A DNA stretch of 64,000 nt, taken from the NCBI RefSeq assembly GCF_036237275.1, contig NZ_CP108352.1, positions 8,395,501-8,459,500 on the forward strand. Direction: 5' to 3'. This DNA is from Streptomyces sp. NBC_01353 (GTDB lineage Bacteria > Actinomycetota > Actinomycetes > Streptomycetales > Streptomycetaceae). Of the stretch, positions 17,303-26,304 are shown piece after piece. Under the pieces are notes generated by a model that searched no databases, was not told the origin of the DNA, and saw only the letters and a program-made list of their open reading frames with translations. Positions within the stretch are counted from its first letter, which is position 1. Every line of letters starts with the position of its first letter. Both the position numbers and the translations under genes were made by a program.

Positions 17303-17993
17303 GCGCGCGTCGCGGACCGGATGCTAGAGCTCCGGAGGCTTCAGAATTCATGGGTCTTGCGTCGTGGTGTCGGCCTGGTTCCTCAGGGCTAATACCGCAA
17401 CCGGTCACGACAAAGACCGTTGCAGTACTAGCCTGTGGGCGCCTCAACTGCGGTCTACCGACGTGGATCTATCAGCTGAAGGTCAGGGGTCGTGACCACC
17501 ATGGCACTGCCAATGGCCATCCATCTCTGCCTGGTCCATCGCAATTGAACTTGTGTCTCACGGGGCAAGACGCAAGTATCGTTGCATGGACAGCTCTAGC
17601 GGCGTCGGCGTTTGGATCAAGGTGCACTTGGCCATGTGAGCCTGGGAGGGCACGGTAGCGCCCGCCGGGGCAAAGGGCTGATTTCCGGCGGCCTCAGTTC
17701 GGTACCGCGGGGTTGCGGTGTGCTGGAGCCGTGGACGCCGGGGGCGATCACCGTGGGGTGCCGGTGAGTCGTCAAGTACACCCTGAGGACCCTGCTGACT
17801 GAGCATCTATTTCACGTTCGAACTGGACCCCAAGACGCCTGACGACGACTGTGCGGTTTCCCTTGGATCAGCCGGCAGGTCGTTGGTCCGGGGGTGCCGT
17901 GGACTGACGCACAGCGGGCGCGGAACGAGCCGTTGCCACCGTTCTCATGGTCCCGTGCCGACGCTGTAGAGGACTTGCCCTTGGGAGGGCGAA
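17303..17993. other. Gene-free region
   Basis: About 690 bp with only short open frames on both strands and GC below the surroundings in places (17450-17600). No RNA gene, repeat or IS end was recognised. Confidence 0.4.
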
Positions 17994-18031
17994 GGGGCTG
18001 CAGGGCCCGGCTCTGCGGGCCCTGCAGCCCC
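17994..18031. terminator. Strong terminator hairpin (15-bp perfect stem)
   Basis: GGGGCTGCAGGGCCC (17994-18008) pairs perfectly with GGGCCCTGCAGCCCC (18017-18031) around an 8-base loop. It follows the stop of the His-rich membrane protein on the minus strand by 6 bp and is its likely terminator. Confidence 0.85.
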
Positions 18032-18037
18032 TGGTCG

Positions 18038-18763
18038 TCAGTGGCTGTGACCGTCGTTGTGGGCCGGGGCCGCGGAAGCTGGCCTGGGCTCGGAGGAGGT
18101 GGCCGGAGCGGGAGTGGTTGCGGCGGAGGGGCTGGTGGCGGGGGAGTGGTCGTCCGGTGCCGTTTCGTCTGGGGTGCTGTGGCTGTGGCCGCCGCCGTCG
18201 GGCGCGGCATTCATGGAGGCCGCGACCTCGCGCAGGCCGAGGAGCGCAAGGGTCGCAACGACCAGGACAGCCAGGCCCAGCGGGCTGAAGATGCGCTGCC
18301 AAGGGGTGTCGGCGTCCTTGATCACGTAGGCGATGAAGGAGACGACGATTCCGGCGGGGACGAGGACAGCGCCGCGGGCGGGGAAGTCGTCGAAGTGCTG
18401 GAGGCCGCCGCTGAGCATGCCGATGCCGAAGGACAGCAGCAGGGCTGATCCGATGACCACCAGCATGCGGGGGAGCCCGGGCCGCTCGCGGGTGAGGAGG
18501 AACTCGTTGAGGACGGTGGCGACAAGGAAGACGAGGGCGCCGTAGCCGGCGATGCGGGTGTAGCGGTCGGGGTCCAGCGGGTGGTGGACGACGGCGCCAC
18601 TGATGAGGCCGGCGCCGACGAAGTAGCCGACGTAGCCGAGGTAGCGGGCGGCCAGCGAACGCCTCCGTGTCGAGTAGGCCTTGCGTCGGGCGGCCCGCCC
18701 CGTGGCAGGAGCGCCCGGCACGCCCTCTGGAGTCCAGGCGTCGTGAAGTTGAGTGGAGGTCAT
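18038..18763 (-). CDS. Membrane protein with His-rich tail
   Basis: 241 residues from the ATG at 18763. Five to six hydrophobic segments (about residues 40-60, 70-88, 100-118, 130-150 and 165-183) follow a basic N-terminus. The last 50 residues are rich in Thr, Pro, Ser and His (DGGGHSHSTPDE, and the end HNDGHSH), which could bind metal at the membrane surface. The frame is open upstream to 19249 but that part overlaps the DUF6153 gene. Downstream of DUF6153 by 113 bp on the same strand, so possibly co-transcribed. Copper or other metal handling is a guess. Confidence 0.7.
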   Translation of the reverse strand: MTSTQLHDAWTPEGVPGAPATGRAARRKAYSTRRRSLAARYLGYVGYFVGAGLISGAVVHHPLDPDRYTRIAGYGALVFLVATVLNEFLLTRERPGLPRMLVVIGSALLLSFGIGMLSGGLQHFDDFPARGAVLVPAGIVVSFIAYVIKDADTPWQRIFSPLGLAVLVVATLALLGLREVAASMNAAPDGGGHSHSTPDETAPDDHSPATSPSAATTPAPATSSEPRPASAAPAHNDGHSH

Positions 18764-18876
18764 GTTGCGAGTTCCTTGGGTGTAACGGGCGTGGATCGTC
18801 ACCCGGCGGGTGCCGCAGGAGAGCGGGCCAGGGGCGGTGACGAGATTCGGGGTAGATCGGGGCAAAGTGCCGCGAT

Positions 18877-19317
18877 CTACACCTGCTGCACCACTGAGCT
18901 GAGGGAACTTCGCAAGGGAGGAAGGCCGCAGGGGACGGTCCGGGTCCAGGGCTGCGGCGTCATCGCGTCGACGGCGGGAGTCCGCACGCCGAGGGGGACC
19001 AGGTGCGGTCCGGGTAGGGCGGTGACCTGCTGCGGGTAGCCAGAGGCGCATGCCTCGGCGGGGTGTGAGTGATCGCTGCCATTGTCGTCGTGGCGGTCGT
19101 GCCGCAGTTCGTCGCGGCGGTCTGAGCCCTCGGCGTCGGCGGGTGCCAGGTGGGGCACGGTGGCAGTGCCGCCGGTGACGTGTGCGGAGGCGCTGTCGGC
19201 TCCGGCGACATGGGTGTAGAGGAAGGCGAACAGCACGGCCGCCACCCACAGCAGCCGCAGCGGGCCCGCCGGTTGGCGGATCCGCGTCGTGCTGAATGCA
19301 GCCCGGGCCGTGCTCAC
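18877..19317 (-). CDS. DUF6153-family secreted/membrane protein
   Basis: 146 residues. One hydrophobic segment (LRLLWVAAVLFAFLYTHVAG, about residues 21-40) is followed by a hydrophilic part with Asp/His-rich text (RHDRHDDNGSDHSHP) and a Cys (EACASG). This is the DUF6153 layout, whose genes in Streptomyces often sit next to copper or DUF305 proteins. The acidic-His stretch suggests metal contact outside the membrane. Here the neighbour is another His-tailed membrane protein. Confidence 0.7.
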   Translation of the reverse strand: MSTARAAFSTTRIRQPAGPLRLLWVAAVLFAFLYTHVAGADSASAHVTGGTATVPHLAPADAEGSDRRDELRHDRHDDNGSDHSHPAEACASGYPQQVTALPGPHLVPLGVRTPAVDAMTPQPWTRTVPCGLPPLRSSLSSVVQQV

Positions 19318-19407
19318 GCCGCGACCCTATCCGGCGGCCGGAAGGCGTTGGCCAGCGGTCTCATCGTTGATCACGGTTGATCACATGAAGTGACGACCTT
19401 GACGGGT

Positions 19408-19686
19408 TCAGGAATCCGGACGCAGACCGTCGAGAGTATCGGCGACCAGGCGGCCGACCGCGGCCTGCGAGGTCAGGGCGGCCGCCGCGGCCAGGGCGCG
19501 GGGGCGGCCCGGCCCGGATGCGGGCGCGTTCTTTGCGTTGGCCACCTCGACTGCCTCCTGCACGGGGACTGGAAGGGGTACGCCGACGTCGCGGTGGCTG
19601 CGGACGTGCTCGAGCCGCAGCGGGTTCCAGAAAAGTCTGCAGTTGGTCAGCATGAGGGAAGTGGCGTCCTCCGAGGCCCGCTTCAC
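19408..19686 (-). CDS. Hypothetical protein (uncertain)
   Basis: A 92-residue frame starting MKRASEDATSLMLTNCRLF, with an Ala-rich helix near the C-terminus (RALAAAAALTSQAAVGRL). No recognised family. It lies between DUF6153 and an IS remnant, and could be a real small gene or a leftover. Confidence 0.3.
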   Translation of the reverse strand: MKRASEDATSLMLTNCRLFWNPLRLEHVRSHRDVGVPLPVPVQEAVEVANAKNAPASGPGRPRALAAAAALTSQAAVGRLVADTLDGLRPDS

Positions 19687-19710
19687 ACGAGCTGAACCCC
19701 AACGCGCCTA

Positions 19711-19827
19711 GGGCGCGTATCGAGTCGTGATCATCGGGTGGTCCTGGTGAGGTCTTTGATCCAGATCATCGAGGCGTGCAGGTGGAGACTGGCGAGGTAG
19801 CTGTCGGGAGTCTTGTCGTATCGGGTG
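19711..19827. mobile_element. 117-bp end fragment of the IS5-type element found at 24264
   Basis: From GGGCGCGTATCGAGTCGTGA, preceded by CTA, the sequence follows the left end of the element at 24264-25359 with few differences up to TATCGGGTG, then stops abruptly. It contains the end of the transposase gene (the segment matching GGTGGTCCTGGTGAGG). It is a solo remnant of a second copy. Confidence 0.8.
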
Positions 19828-19957
19828 TCTCACCGTCCCAGTTCCGGCCTCCTGGTACGTCACGCTCTGGGGCGGGTGAGGCACGTGGAGCCGACGTGAG
19901 CCGACCGGTGCACTGATGTCCGGGCGGGGACTCATGGGACATGGCCCGGCACCCGGC

Positions 19958-20620
19958 TCAGGTTCCGGGGAGGATACGGCGCGTTTCGTAGGCCCACATC
20001 GCGATCTCGACCCGGTTGCGGGCGCCGAGTTTGGCCATCAGGCTGGCCAGATGCGTCTTCACCGTGCTGAGGCTGATGTGCAGTGCATCGGCGATCTCGG
20101 TGTTGGTCAGCCCGCGAGCGACGGCGAGGAGCACCTGCTCCTCGCGGGCGGTGACGGGGGAGACCGGCTGGGCCACGGGCCGGCCGGCGGGCAGGTCCGC
20201 GAATGCCTGGAGCAGACGGACGGTGACGCTGGGCGCGATGAGCGCCTCACCGTCGGACGCCGACCGTACGGCCTGCGCCAGAAGGTCCGGTCCCGTGTCC
20301 TTGAGGAGGAATCCGCGGGCGCCTGCACGCAGTGAGCCGTAGACGTACTCGTCGAGGTCGAACGTGGTGATGACGACCACGGCCAGTGGGTCGGCGACGC
20401 CCGGGCCGGCGACCAGCCGGGTGGCCTCGAGCCCGTCGAGTACGGGCATGCGGATGTCGAACAGGCAGACGTCGGGGCGTAGTTCGCGGGCCAGACGTAC
20501 CGCTTCCCGCCCGTCGGCGGCCTCGCCGACCACCTCGATGCCGGGCTGGGCGTTCAGCATGATCCGCAACCCGGTGCGGATGATCGTCTGGTCGTCAGCG
20601 ACGAGGACGCGAATGGACAC
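19958..20620 (-). CDS. NarL/LuxR-type response regulator
   Basis: 220 residues from the GTG at 20620. Receiver domain at 3-118 with the acidic pair (ADD, residues 8-10), phospho-acceptor D55 (CLFDIRMP) and K107 (FLLKD). A LuxR-type helix-turn-helix fills the C-terminus (TAREEQVLLAVARGLTNTEI, then STVKTHLASL). The start overlaps the end of the sensor-kinase gene by 26 bp, so the two are translated together. The divergent MMPL transporter is the natural candidate target. Confidence 0.92.
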   Translation of the reverse strand: MSIRVLVADDQTIIRTGLRIMLNAQPGIEVVGEAADGREAVRLARELRPDVCLFDIRMPVLDGLEATRLVAGPGVADPLAVVVITTFDLDEYVYGSLRAGARGFLLKDTGPDLLAQAVRSASDGEALIAPSVTVRLLQAFADLPAGRPVAQPVSPVTAREEQVLLAVARGLTNTEIADALHISLSTVKTHLASLMAKLGARNRVEIAMWAYETRRILPGT

Positions 20621-21767
20621 CGCTCTCGCTCCTCGCTCTCGGCAGTTCGGCTTCGACATGCCAGCCCCGGTCGGTACCCGGGCCGGCTCGTAGTGTGCCG
20701 CCGAGCAGGGTCGCGCGCTCGCGCAATCCGGTAAGTCCGTATCCGTCGCGACCCCGGCCGGTGCGCCGGCCGTCGTCGCGCACGCTCACCCGTACCGTGT
20801 GCCGTTCCGCGGCGACCCGAACCACGAGCTCGGTCGCGTCGACCGCATGGCGCAGCGCGTTGGTCACCGACTCCTGCACGATCCGGTAGACCGCCGCGTC
20901 CACGGCCGGGGGCAGCGCGTCCAGCTCGCCGTCGAGCCCCAGGTCGACCCTGAGGCGACCCCCCGGGGTGCGCACCAGGCGCTCCAGATCCGCGACTCCG
21001 GCAGGGGGCGCCAGCTCGGCGCCGACCCCGCGGTCGCGCAGCGCGGCGACCATGGCGCGCATTTCCTCCAGCGTGCGCGCCCCTTCCTCCTCGACCCCCT
21101 CCAGCGCCTCGACGGCGGCGGACGGGTCGGTGCCCGCGAGCACCCGGCCCGCCTGGGCGATGATCACCATGGCCGACACGTGGTGGGCCACCGTGTCGTG
21201 CAGTTCCCGGGCGAGCTGCTCGCGCTCGCGGGAGCGCACCTGCTCCAACTGCCGCTCGCGAGCGGTCACCCGGAACCGCACGGCAGCCCCGACCACGCCG
21301 GGCAGCAGGAGGACGACGAAGCCCGCGACCTTTTCGACGACCGAGGTCCCGTCCGTGACGACACACAGCGCGCCGACCGCGAGGATCACCGCGCCGCCCA
21401 GCACGATCTCGCGTCCCGATCCCCACCGGGGCAGCGCGTACACCAGCACGAGCACGACCGTGCCGGTGTACAGGCCGACGGGCTCGCGCGGTACGGCGAC
21501 GAGCGAGGCCACCGGAAGCAGGATCACCGAGCCGAACGCCAGCGTCACCATCGCCAGCGGGCGGGTCCGGCGCCACAGGGGCAGCAGGCACAGCCATACG
21601 GTGAACACCACCGCCACCGGCCGCCACACGACGTTCTCGCGCAGGGTGGCCTCCAGCGCCACACCGGCAAGGCCCGCGGCGAGAAGCGCCCAGTCCCGCC
21701 GCACCCGGGCGGGCGCGTCGGGCGGCCGGGGTTCGGTCCACAGGGTTCGCAGGTCGTCTCGGAGCAC
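20595..21767 (-). CDS. NarL-family sensor histidine kinase
   Basis: 390 residues. The N-terminal membrane part has about five hydrophobic segments (roughly 28-45, 52-65, 72-92, 100-112 and 122-160). HisKA_3 follows, with phospho-acceptor H190 in ARELHDTVAHHVSAM. The ATPase domain has an N box (VQESVTNALRHA) and a G box (GRDGYGLTGLRER). No extracellular sensor domain is present, as in intramembrane-sensing kinases. Gene order kinase-regulator, divergent to a transporter, is a common drug- or envelope-stress module. Confidence 0.92.
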   Translation of the reverse strand: MLRDDLRTLWTEPRPPDAPARVRRDWALLAAGLAGVALEATLRENVVWRPVAVVFTVWLCLLPLWRRTRPLAMVTLAFGSVILLPVASLVAVPREPVGLYTGTVVLVLVYALPRWGSGREIVLGGAVILAVGALCVVTDGTSVVEKVAGFVVLLLPGVVGAAVRFRVTARERQLEQVRSREREQLARELHDTVAHHVSAMVIIAQAGRVLAGTDPSAAVEALEGVEEEGARTLEEMRAMVAALRDRGVGAELAPPAGVADLERLVRTPGGRLRVDLGLDGELDALPPAVDAAVYRIVQESVTNALRHAVDATELVVRVAAERHTVRVSVRDDGRRTGRGRDGYGLTGLRERATLLGGTLRAGPGTDRGWHVEAELPRARSESGVHSRPRR

Positions 21768-21942
21768 GGTTCTCAGCCTAGGGACCGCGGCGTGCCGCGC
21801 ATCGGCCGAAAGGACGGGTCGTCACTCCGCCCCGGGGCCGACGGATCCGCGGCCCGCGGGCCGATGCCGCGGAGCGCCGTGGCGACGAGTCTCGGCAGCG
21901 GCGGCCGTACAAGGACGGCCGACGAGGTGGTTGGAGGACCCG

Positions 21943-24213
21943 ATGCTCTCGAAAGCCCTGTTGCGCCTGGGCGCAAGCGCCGCCCGCCATCCCTGGCGGG
22001 TGATCGCGGCATGGCTGATCGCCGCTACGCTCGCCGTCCTCGCCGCCGTCGCCTTCGGCGGGCGGACCGCGGACTCGTTGACCGCTCCGGGACTGGACTC
22101 CCAACGGGCCGCGGAACTGATCGAGCGGGCCGGCACCGGCCAGGAGGGGATGACCGCCCAAGTGGTCGTCACCCCCCTCGACGGCGGTGCGACGTTCTTC
22201 GACGACGACAGCGCGCGCACCGCTCTCACGCGGCTGCAGACCGAGGTGAAGCGGCTGCCGCACGTGCTCGGCACGAGCGACCCGGCGGGGGCGCTCGACA
22301 CGGGCGGGGACACCTCCGTGCGCGGCGGCCTCGTTTCGGCCGACGGGCGGATCGCGGTCGTCCGGGTGCAGTACCCCGACCAGAGCCGGCTGTCGGCCGA
22401 AGACCTCGACGCCCTCGTCGATCTCGGCGACCGGCTGCGCGCCGAGCTGCCGCTGCGCATCGAGATGGGCGGGAACCTCTTCTACGCCTTCTCCGACCCC
22501 GACGGCGGCGCGAGCGAGCTGATCGGCCTCCTCGCCGCCGCCGCGATCCTGTTTCTGGCGTTCGGTTCGCTCGTCGCCGCCGCGCTGCCGATCGGTATGG
22601 CGGTCTTCGGGCTGACCGTCGGGGTCGCCACGATGACGGTACTGGCGGGGGTGACAGAGGTCCCCACCTTCGCACCGGTCCTGGGCAGCATGGTCGGGCT
22701 CGGAGTGGGCATCGACTACGCCCTGTTCGTGCTCGCCAGGCACCGGGAGTACCTCGCGCGCGGGCTCGATCCGCAGGCGGCGGCCGGACGAGCGGTGGCA
22801 ACGGCGGGGCGGGCGGTGGTCTTCGCCGGCGGCACCGTCGTCGTGTCGATCCTCGGCCTGGCGGTCGCGAACGTGCCGTTCATGACGGTGGGTGGGCTCG
22901 CCGTCTCGATCATCGTCCTGACGATGGTGCTCGCGTCGGTGACGCTGCTGCCGGCCTTCCTCGGCGCGGCGGGCCCGCGCCTGGCCCGGGCCGGCCGGAT
23001 CGGCCGGGCTCTGCAGACCAGGAAGCTGGGCCGACTCGCACGGCGGCGGGACCCGGCGGCAGGCGCCGCCCACGCCGCCGGGTGGCGTCGCTGGATCGGG
23101 CACGTCAGTCGGCACCCGGTGCCGTACGCGGTCGGCGCGGCGGGGCTGCTGCTGACCGCGACGCTGCCCGTGCTCGGCCTGCGCGTCGGCCTGCCCGACG
23201 ACGGCTCACTGCCCCACAGCCGTACCGAGCGCCGGGCCTACGACCTCGTCGCCGAGGGGTTCGGCCCGGGCACCAACGGTCCCCTCGTCATCGCCGCGGA
23301 CCCCACCGGTGATCCGGGAGTGCTGGACCGACTCGTCGCAACGGTCGCGGCGGATCCGGGCATCGCATCCGTCGCGCCGACGCACATCGATGGGGCCACC
23401 GGCATCGCGACCCTCGTGGTGTTCCCGACCACCAGCCCTCAGGACAAGGCCACGGCCGACACCATCGCCCGGCTGCGCACCGACGTGCTGCCCACGGCGA
23501 TCGGGCACGGCCCGGCCAGGGCCCACGTCGGCGGCGCCGCCGCGAGCCTGTCCGATGTGGGCCAACGCACCAGCCAACGCCTGCCGGTGTTCGTCGCCGC
23601 CGTGCTGGCGATGTCGTTCCTGCTGCTGATGCTGGTCTTCCGCTCGATACTCGTACCGCTCAAGGCGGTACTGCTGAATCTGCTGAGCATCGGCGCGGCC
23701 TACGGCATCATGGTCGCGGTCTTCCAGTGGGGCTGGGGAGGCGCACTCATCGGGCTGGAAGCGACGGTTCCGATCGTGTCGTTCATCCCGATGTTCCTCT
23801 TCGCCATCCTGTTCGGCCTGTCGATGGACTACGAGGTGTTCCTCCTCTCCCGCGTACGCGAGGAGTACCTGCGCACCGGCGACAACGCCACGGCGATCGT
23901 TGAGGGCGTCTCGGGCACCGCCCGGATCATCACCTCGGCCGCCCTCATCATGGTGGCGGTCTTCCTGTCCTTCGCCGTCGCCGAGGACCCCTCCACCAAA
24001 ATGTTCGGGCTCGGCCTGGCCACCGCGATCTTCATCGACGCCACGGTCGTACGCATGGTGCTGGTACCGGCGACCATGACACTCCTCGGCCGGATCAACT
24101 GGTGGCTGCCGAAGTGGCTGGACTGGATGCTTCCCCGCGGCCCGGTCGGCACCGACGACACCGACGCGGAATCCACGGGTGAGGCCCCGCGTCCACGGCT
24201 GGTTGACCGTTGA
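21943..24213 (+). CDS. MMPL-family RND transporter
   Basis: 756 residues from the ATG at 21943, preceded by GGAGG at good distance. Two tandem RND halves: an N-terminal helix (about 15-35), an outer loop, six helices (about 180-340), then the same plan again (about 390 and 545-720). The conserved Asp-Tyr pairs of the proton path are in VGLGVGIDYALFVLARHRE and FGLSMDYEVFLLSRVREE. MMPL proteins export lipids, siderophores or toxic compounds; the substrate is unknown. An ORF extends upstream to 20968 only because of high GC. It is divergent from the two-component genes, with 175 bp between. Confidence 0.92.
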   Translation: MLSKALLRLGASAARHPWRVIAAWLIAATLAVLAAVAFGGRTADSLTAPGLDSQRAAELIERAGTGQEGMTAQVVVTPLDGGATFFDDDSARTALTRLQTEVKRLPHVLGTSDPAGALDTGGDTSVRGGLVSADGRIAVVRVQYPDQSRLSAEDLDALVDLGDRLRAELPLRIEMGGNLFYAFSDPDGGASELIGLLAAAAILFLAFGSLVAAALPIGMAVFGLTVGVATMTVLAGVTEVPTFAPVLGSMVGLGVGIDYALFVLARHREYLARGLDPQAAAGRAVATAGRAVVFAGGTVVVSILGLAVANVPFMTVGGLAVSIIVLTMVLASVTLLPAFLGAAGPRLARAGRIGRALQTRKLGRLARRRDPAAGAAHAAGWRRWIGHVSRHPVPYAVGAAGLLLTATLPVLGLRVGLPDDGSLPHSRTERRAYDLVAEGFGPGTNGPLVIAADPTGDPGVLDRLVATVAADPGIASVAPTHIDGATGIATLVVFPTTSPQDKATADTIARLRTDVLPTAIGHGPARAHVGGAAASLSDVGQRTSQRLPVFVAAVLAMSFLLLMLVFRSILVPLKAVLLNLLSIGAAYGIMVAVFQWGWGGALIGLEATVPIVSFIPMFLFAILFGLSMDYEVFLLSRVREEYLRTGDNATAIVEGVSGTARIITSAALIMVAVFLSFAVAEDPSTKMFGLGLATAIFIDATVVRMVLVPATMTLLGRINWWLPKWLDWMLPRGPVGTDDTDAESTGEAPRPRLVDR

Positions 24214-24263
24214 CTCAACTCCTGCCCGCCCTTGGCGTCCGGCACCTCAGCGCGTCACCCAGG

Positions 24264-25359
24264 GGCATATCGAGTCGTGATCACCGGGTGGTCCTGGTGA
24301 GGTCCTTGATCCAGATCGTCGAGGCGCGCAGGTGGAGACCGGCGAGGTAGCTGTCGGGAGTCTTGTCGTATCGGGTGGCGATGCCTCGCGATGCTCTGAG
24401 CTTGTTGATCAGGCGTTCGACGGTGTTCCGCTCCTTGTAGAGATCGGCGTCGTGGCTGACGGGTCGGCTACCTCTGGAGCCCTTCTTCTTCCGGTTGGCG
24501 GGCCTGGTCCCTCTTCTCCGGGATGACCGCCTTGATACGGCGTTTGCGCAGGTGGGCGCGGTTTCCGCGGGACGAGTACGCCTTGTCCCCGGCGACCGCG
24601 TCCGGCCGGATGCGGGGTCGGCCGACGGGCCCGCGTACCCGTACCTTCTTCAGGACGGGGATGAACTGCGGGCTGTCCGCTGCCTGGCCTGTGGTCAGGA
24701 TGAACGCCAGCGGGCGGCACTTGCGGTCGGCGGCGAGGTGGACCTTGCTGGTCTGCCCGCCTCTGGAACGTCCGAGGAGGGCGGCCTTCAGCCGGAGTTT
24801 CCGCCGACGCCGGATGCGTCGTCGTTCTTCCAGCGCGGGATCACTTTCGGTCTCTTGCCCGTTTTGCTCTTCGAGGCCGCCCCCTTTGACCTGGCCTTCT
24901 CCTCCTCGGCCGCGGCTTTCTCCAGGGCGGTGACGACGTCCTCGTCGAGGTGCATCCCGGCCGCGTTGTGGTGGGCTAGGGCGGTGGTGGAGTCGATGCT
25001 GACCATGGACAGGTCCACCTCACCCCGCTTCGCGGCTTCCGTGATCAGGCCCTCCAGCAGGGCCTCGAAGACGCCGGCGTCACGCCACTGCCGGAAGCGG
25101 TTGTGGACGGTCGACCAGGCGCCGAACTCCGTCGGCATCTCCCGCCACTGCCCGCCCGTCTTGAACCGCCAGATCACGCCCTCGAACTGCTGCCGCAGTC
25201 GCTCGGGGTACGGGCCGTGCTCGCCGATCGGCAGGTACGGCTCGATGAACTCCCAATCCGGATCGGTCAGTTGCACTCGCGTCACGTAAGACCGTCTATC
25301 GGACCGGACCGTGCCACGAAGGCACATCCCGCAAATTGATCACGACTCGATACGCGCCC
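24264..25359 (-). mobile_element. IS5-family element, degenerate
   Basis: The right end, read inward, is GGGCGCGTATCGAGTCGTGA next to TA (25360-25361). The left end is the related GGGGCATATCGAGTCGTGA. Between them lies one decayed transposase gene on the minus strand. The left tip differs by several bases from the right tip and from the fragment at 19711, so this copy is probably not mobile. Confidence 0.85.
24281..25285 (-). pseudogene. IS5-family transposase with two frame breaks
   Basis: From a GTG at 25285 the first frame reads VQLTDPDWEFIEPYLPIGE through MVSIDSTTALAHHNAAG (first catalytic Asp) and ends after DDASGVGGNSG. A second frame continues LGRSRGGQTSKVHLAAD and AGDKAYSSRGNRAHLRKRR (second Asp). 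A third, after a further shift near 24495, gives LYKERNTVERLINKL (catalytic Glu) and the end WIKDLTRTTR. The first junction may be the programmed shift of this IS group; the second looks like a true lesion. Confidence 0.85.
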
Positions 25360-25927
25360 TAGCCGCCCGGGGCAGCGCTGGAGGTGCCCCGCAGGGGAGC
25401 GCCGGGCGGGCTCGCTGCTGCGCTGTTGGGCGACGCCCACGCCGATCGCCGGCCGGTCGAGCCGTGGGCCGGCGGGACGTGACTGCGCGCAGGACACCGA
25501 TCATGATTCGGGGCGCCCCACGGGTGATGCGCGGTGCGCCGAGGCGGGGCCGACGACCGGGCGACCCGGGCGGCACCAGAGGCGCTCTCCCACCTCCGCA
25601 GTGTGCTGGCCCAGGCCCGCTTCGTCGCGCGACGCGCCGGCCTGGACACATGTCCCCCACCGCGCCGACCACGTCGCCCTGCTCCTCGCCCGCGCACAGG
25701 TCCTCGACCCCGATCACGTCGTCTCCTGGGGCCTACCCACCGACCGCGCCATCGTCTCGAGGTGCGCTGGAGGGCCTGCGAACGGCTCGCCGCATGAAGC
25801 GCTTTCCCAGCCTCGCATCGGGCAATTGTGAACGCTGCACGTCACGCGTATGTCACGGGACTCAATATGCGAGACGCAGCCGGAAGAGACATTGACGTGT
25901 CCGTTTTTCGCTGCAAGCCTCTTGGCC
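25360..25927. other. Gene-poor stretch before the first leader peptide
   Basis: Short protein-like phrases appear in switching frames (for instance LSHLRSVLAQARFVARRAG near 25590 and VALLLARAQVLDPDHVVSW near 25680), suggesting a dead gene of unknown type. The last 100 bp (25820-25927) are lower in GC and probably hold the promoter for the sulfonate operon. Confidence 0.4.
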
Positions 25928-26011
25928 ATGAGCACGTCCGAGAACCTCGCCGCGCGGCTCCACGTCGACCTCCGACGCCAAGCCGGCGCCATCTGTTCCG
26001 TCGGTCGATAG
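25928..26011 (+). CDS. Sulfur-operon leader peptide 1 (27 aa)
   Basis: ATG at 25928, TAG at 26009. The peptide starts MSTSENLAARLHVDLRRQ and ends AGAICSVGR. The core RLHVDLRR...AIC is the pattern of the short actinobacterial peptides annotated as putative leader peptides ahead of sulfur assimilation and sulfonate transport genes. The Cys codon near the end suggests that ribosome stalling at low cysteinyl-tRNA controls the genes downstream. It lies 293 bp before ssuA. Small hairpins follow (26056-26115). The 33-aa peptide at 33730 shares the pattern. Confidence 0.8.
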   Translation: MSTSENLAARLHVDLRRQAGAICSVGR

Positions 26012-26055
26012 GCCGCCGAAGGCGCCTCTCTCCTGCTCTCTCCGCCGTGGATTGT

Positions 26056-26115
26056 CAGCTACCGCCGTGCCGCTGCGGTAACTGACCGGACTCCTCGCTG
26101 AATTACCAGGCGAGG
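26056..26115 (+). promoter_or_regulatory. Possible attenuator hairpins after leader 1
   Basis: CAGCTACCGC (26056-26065) can pair with GCGGTAACTG (26075-26084) with one mismatch. CCTCGC (26093-26098) pairs with GCGAGG (26110-26115). They lie between the leader stop and ssuA, as an attenuation model requires, but alternative foldings were not computed. Confidence 0.4.
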
Positions 26116-26304
26116 TTGTTCCTCTTCCGTCGTTCGGCGCCTGTCATGCTCTGCCCGAATCCTGGCGCACTGTCTCTGACCGGTCTTTCCCCATGCCGGA
26201 CAGCCCGCCTCTATGACAGTTCTCGCAACGTGCGCAGAAGAACTCGCAGAAGAACTCCGTAGAAACACACTCCAGCCGCTCCATCGAATGTGAACAGGAC
26301 TTCC

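Noticed and set aside
20968-24213. 1081-residue open frame starting upstream of the MMPL gene
   Set aside because: The first 325 codons overlap the sensor kinase on the other strand and read as Arg/Ser/Thr-rich shadow text; protein-like sequence starts at the ATG at 21943 with a ribosome site.
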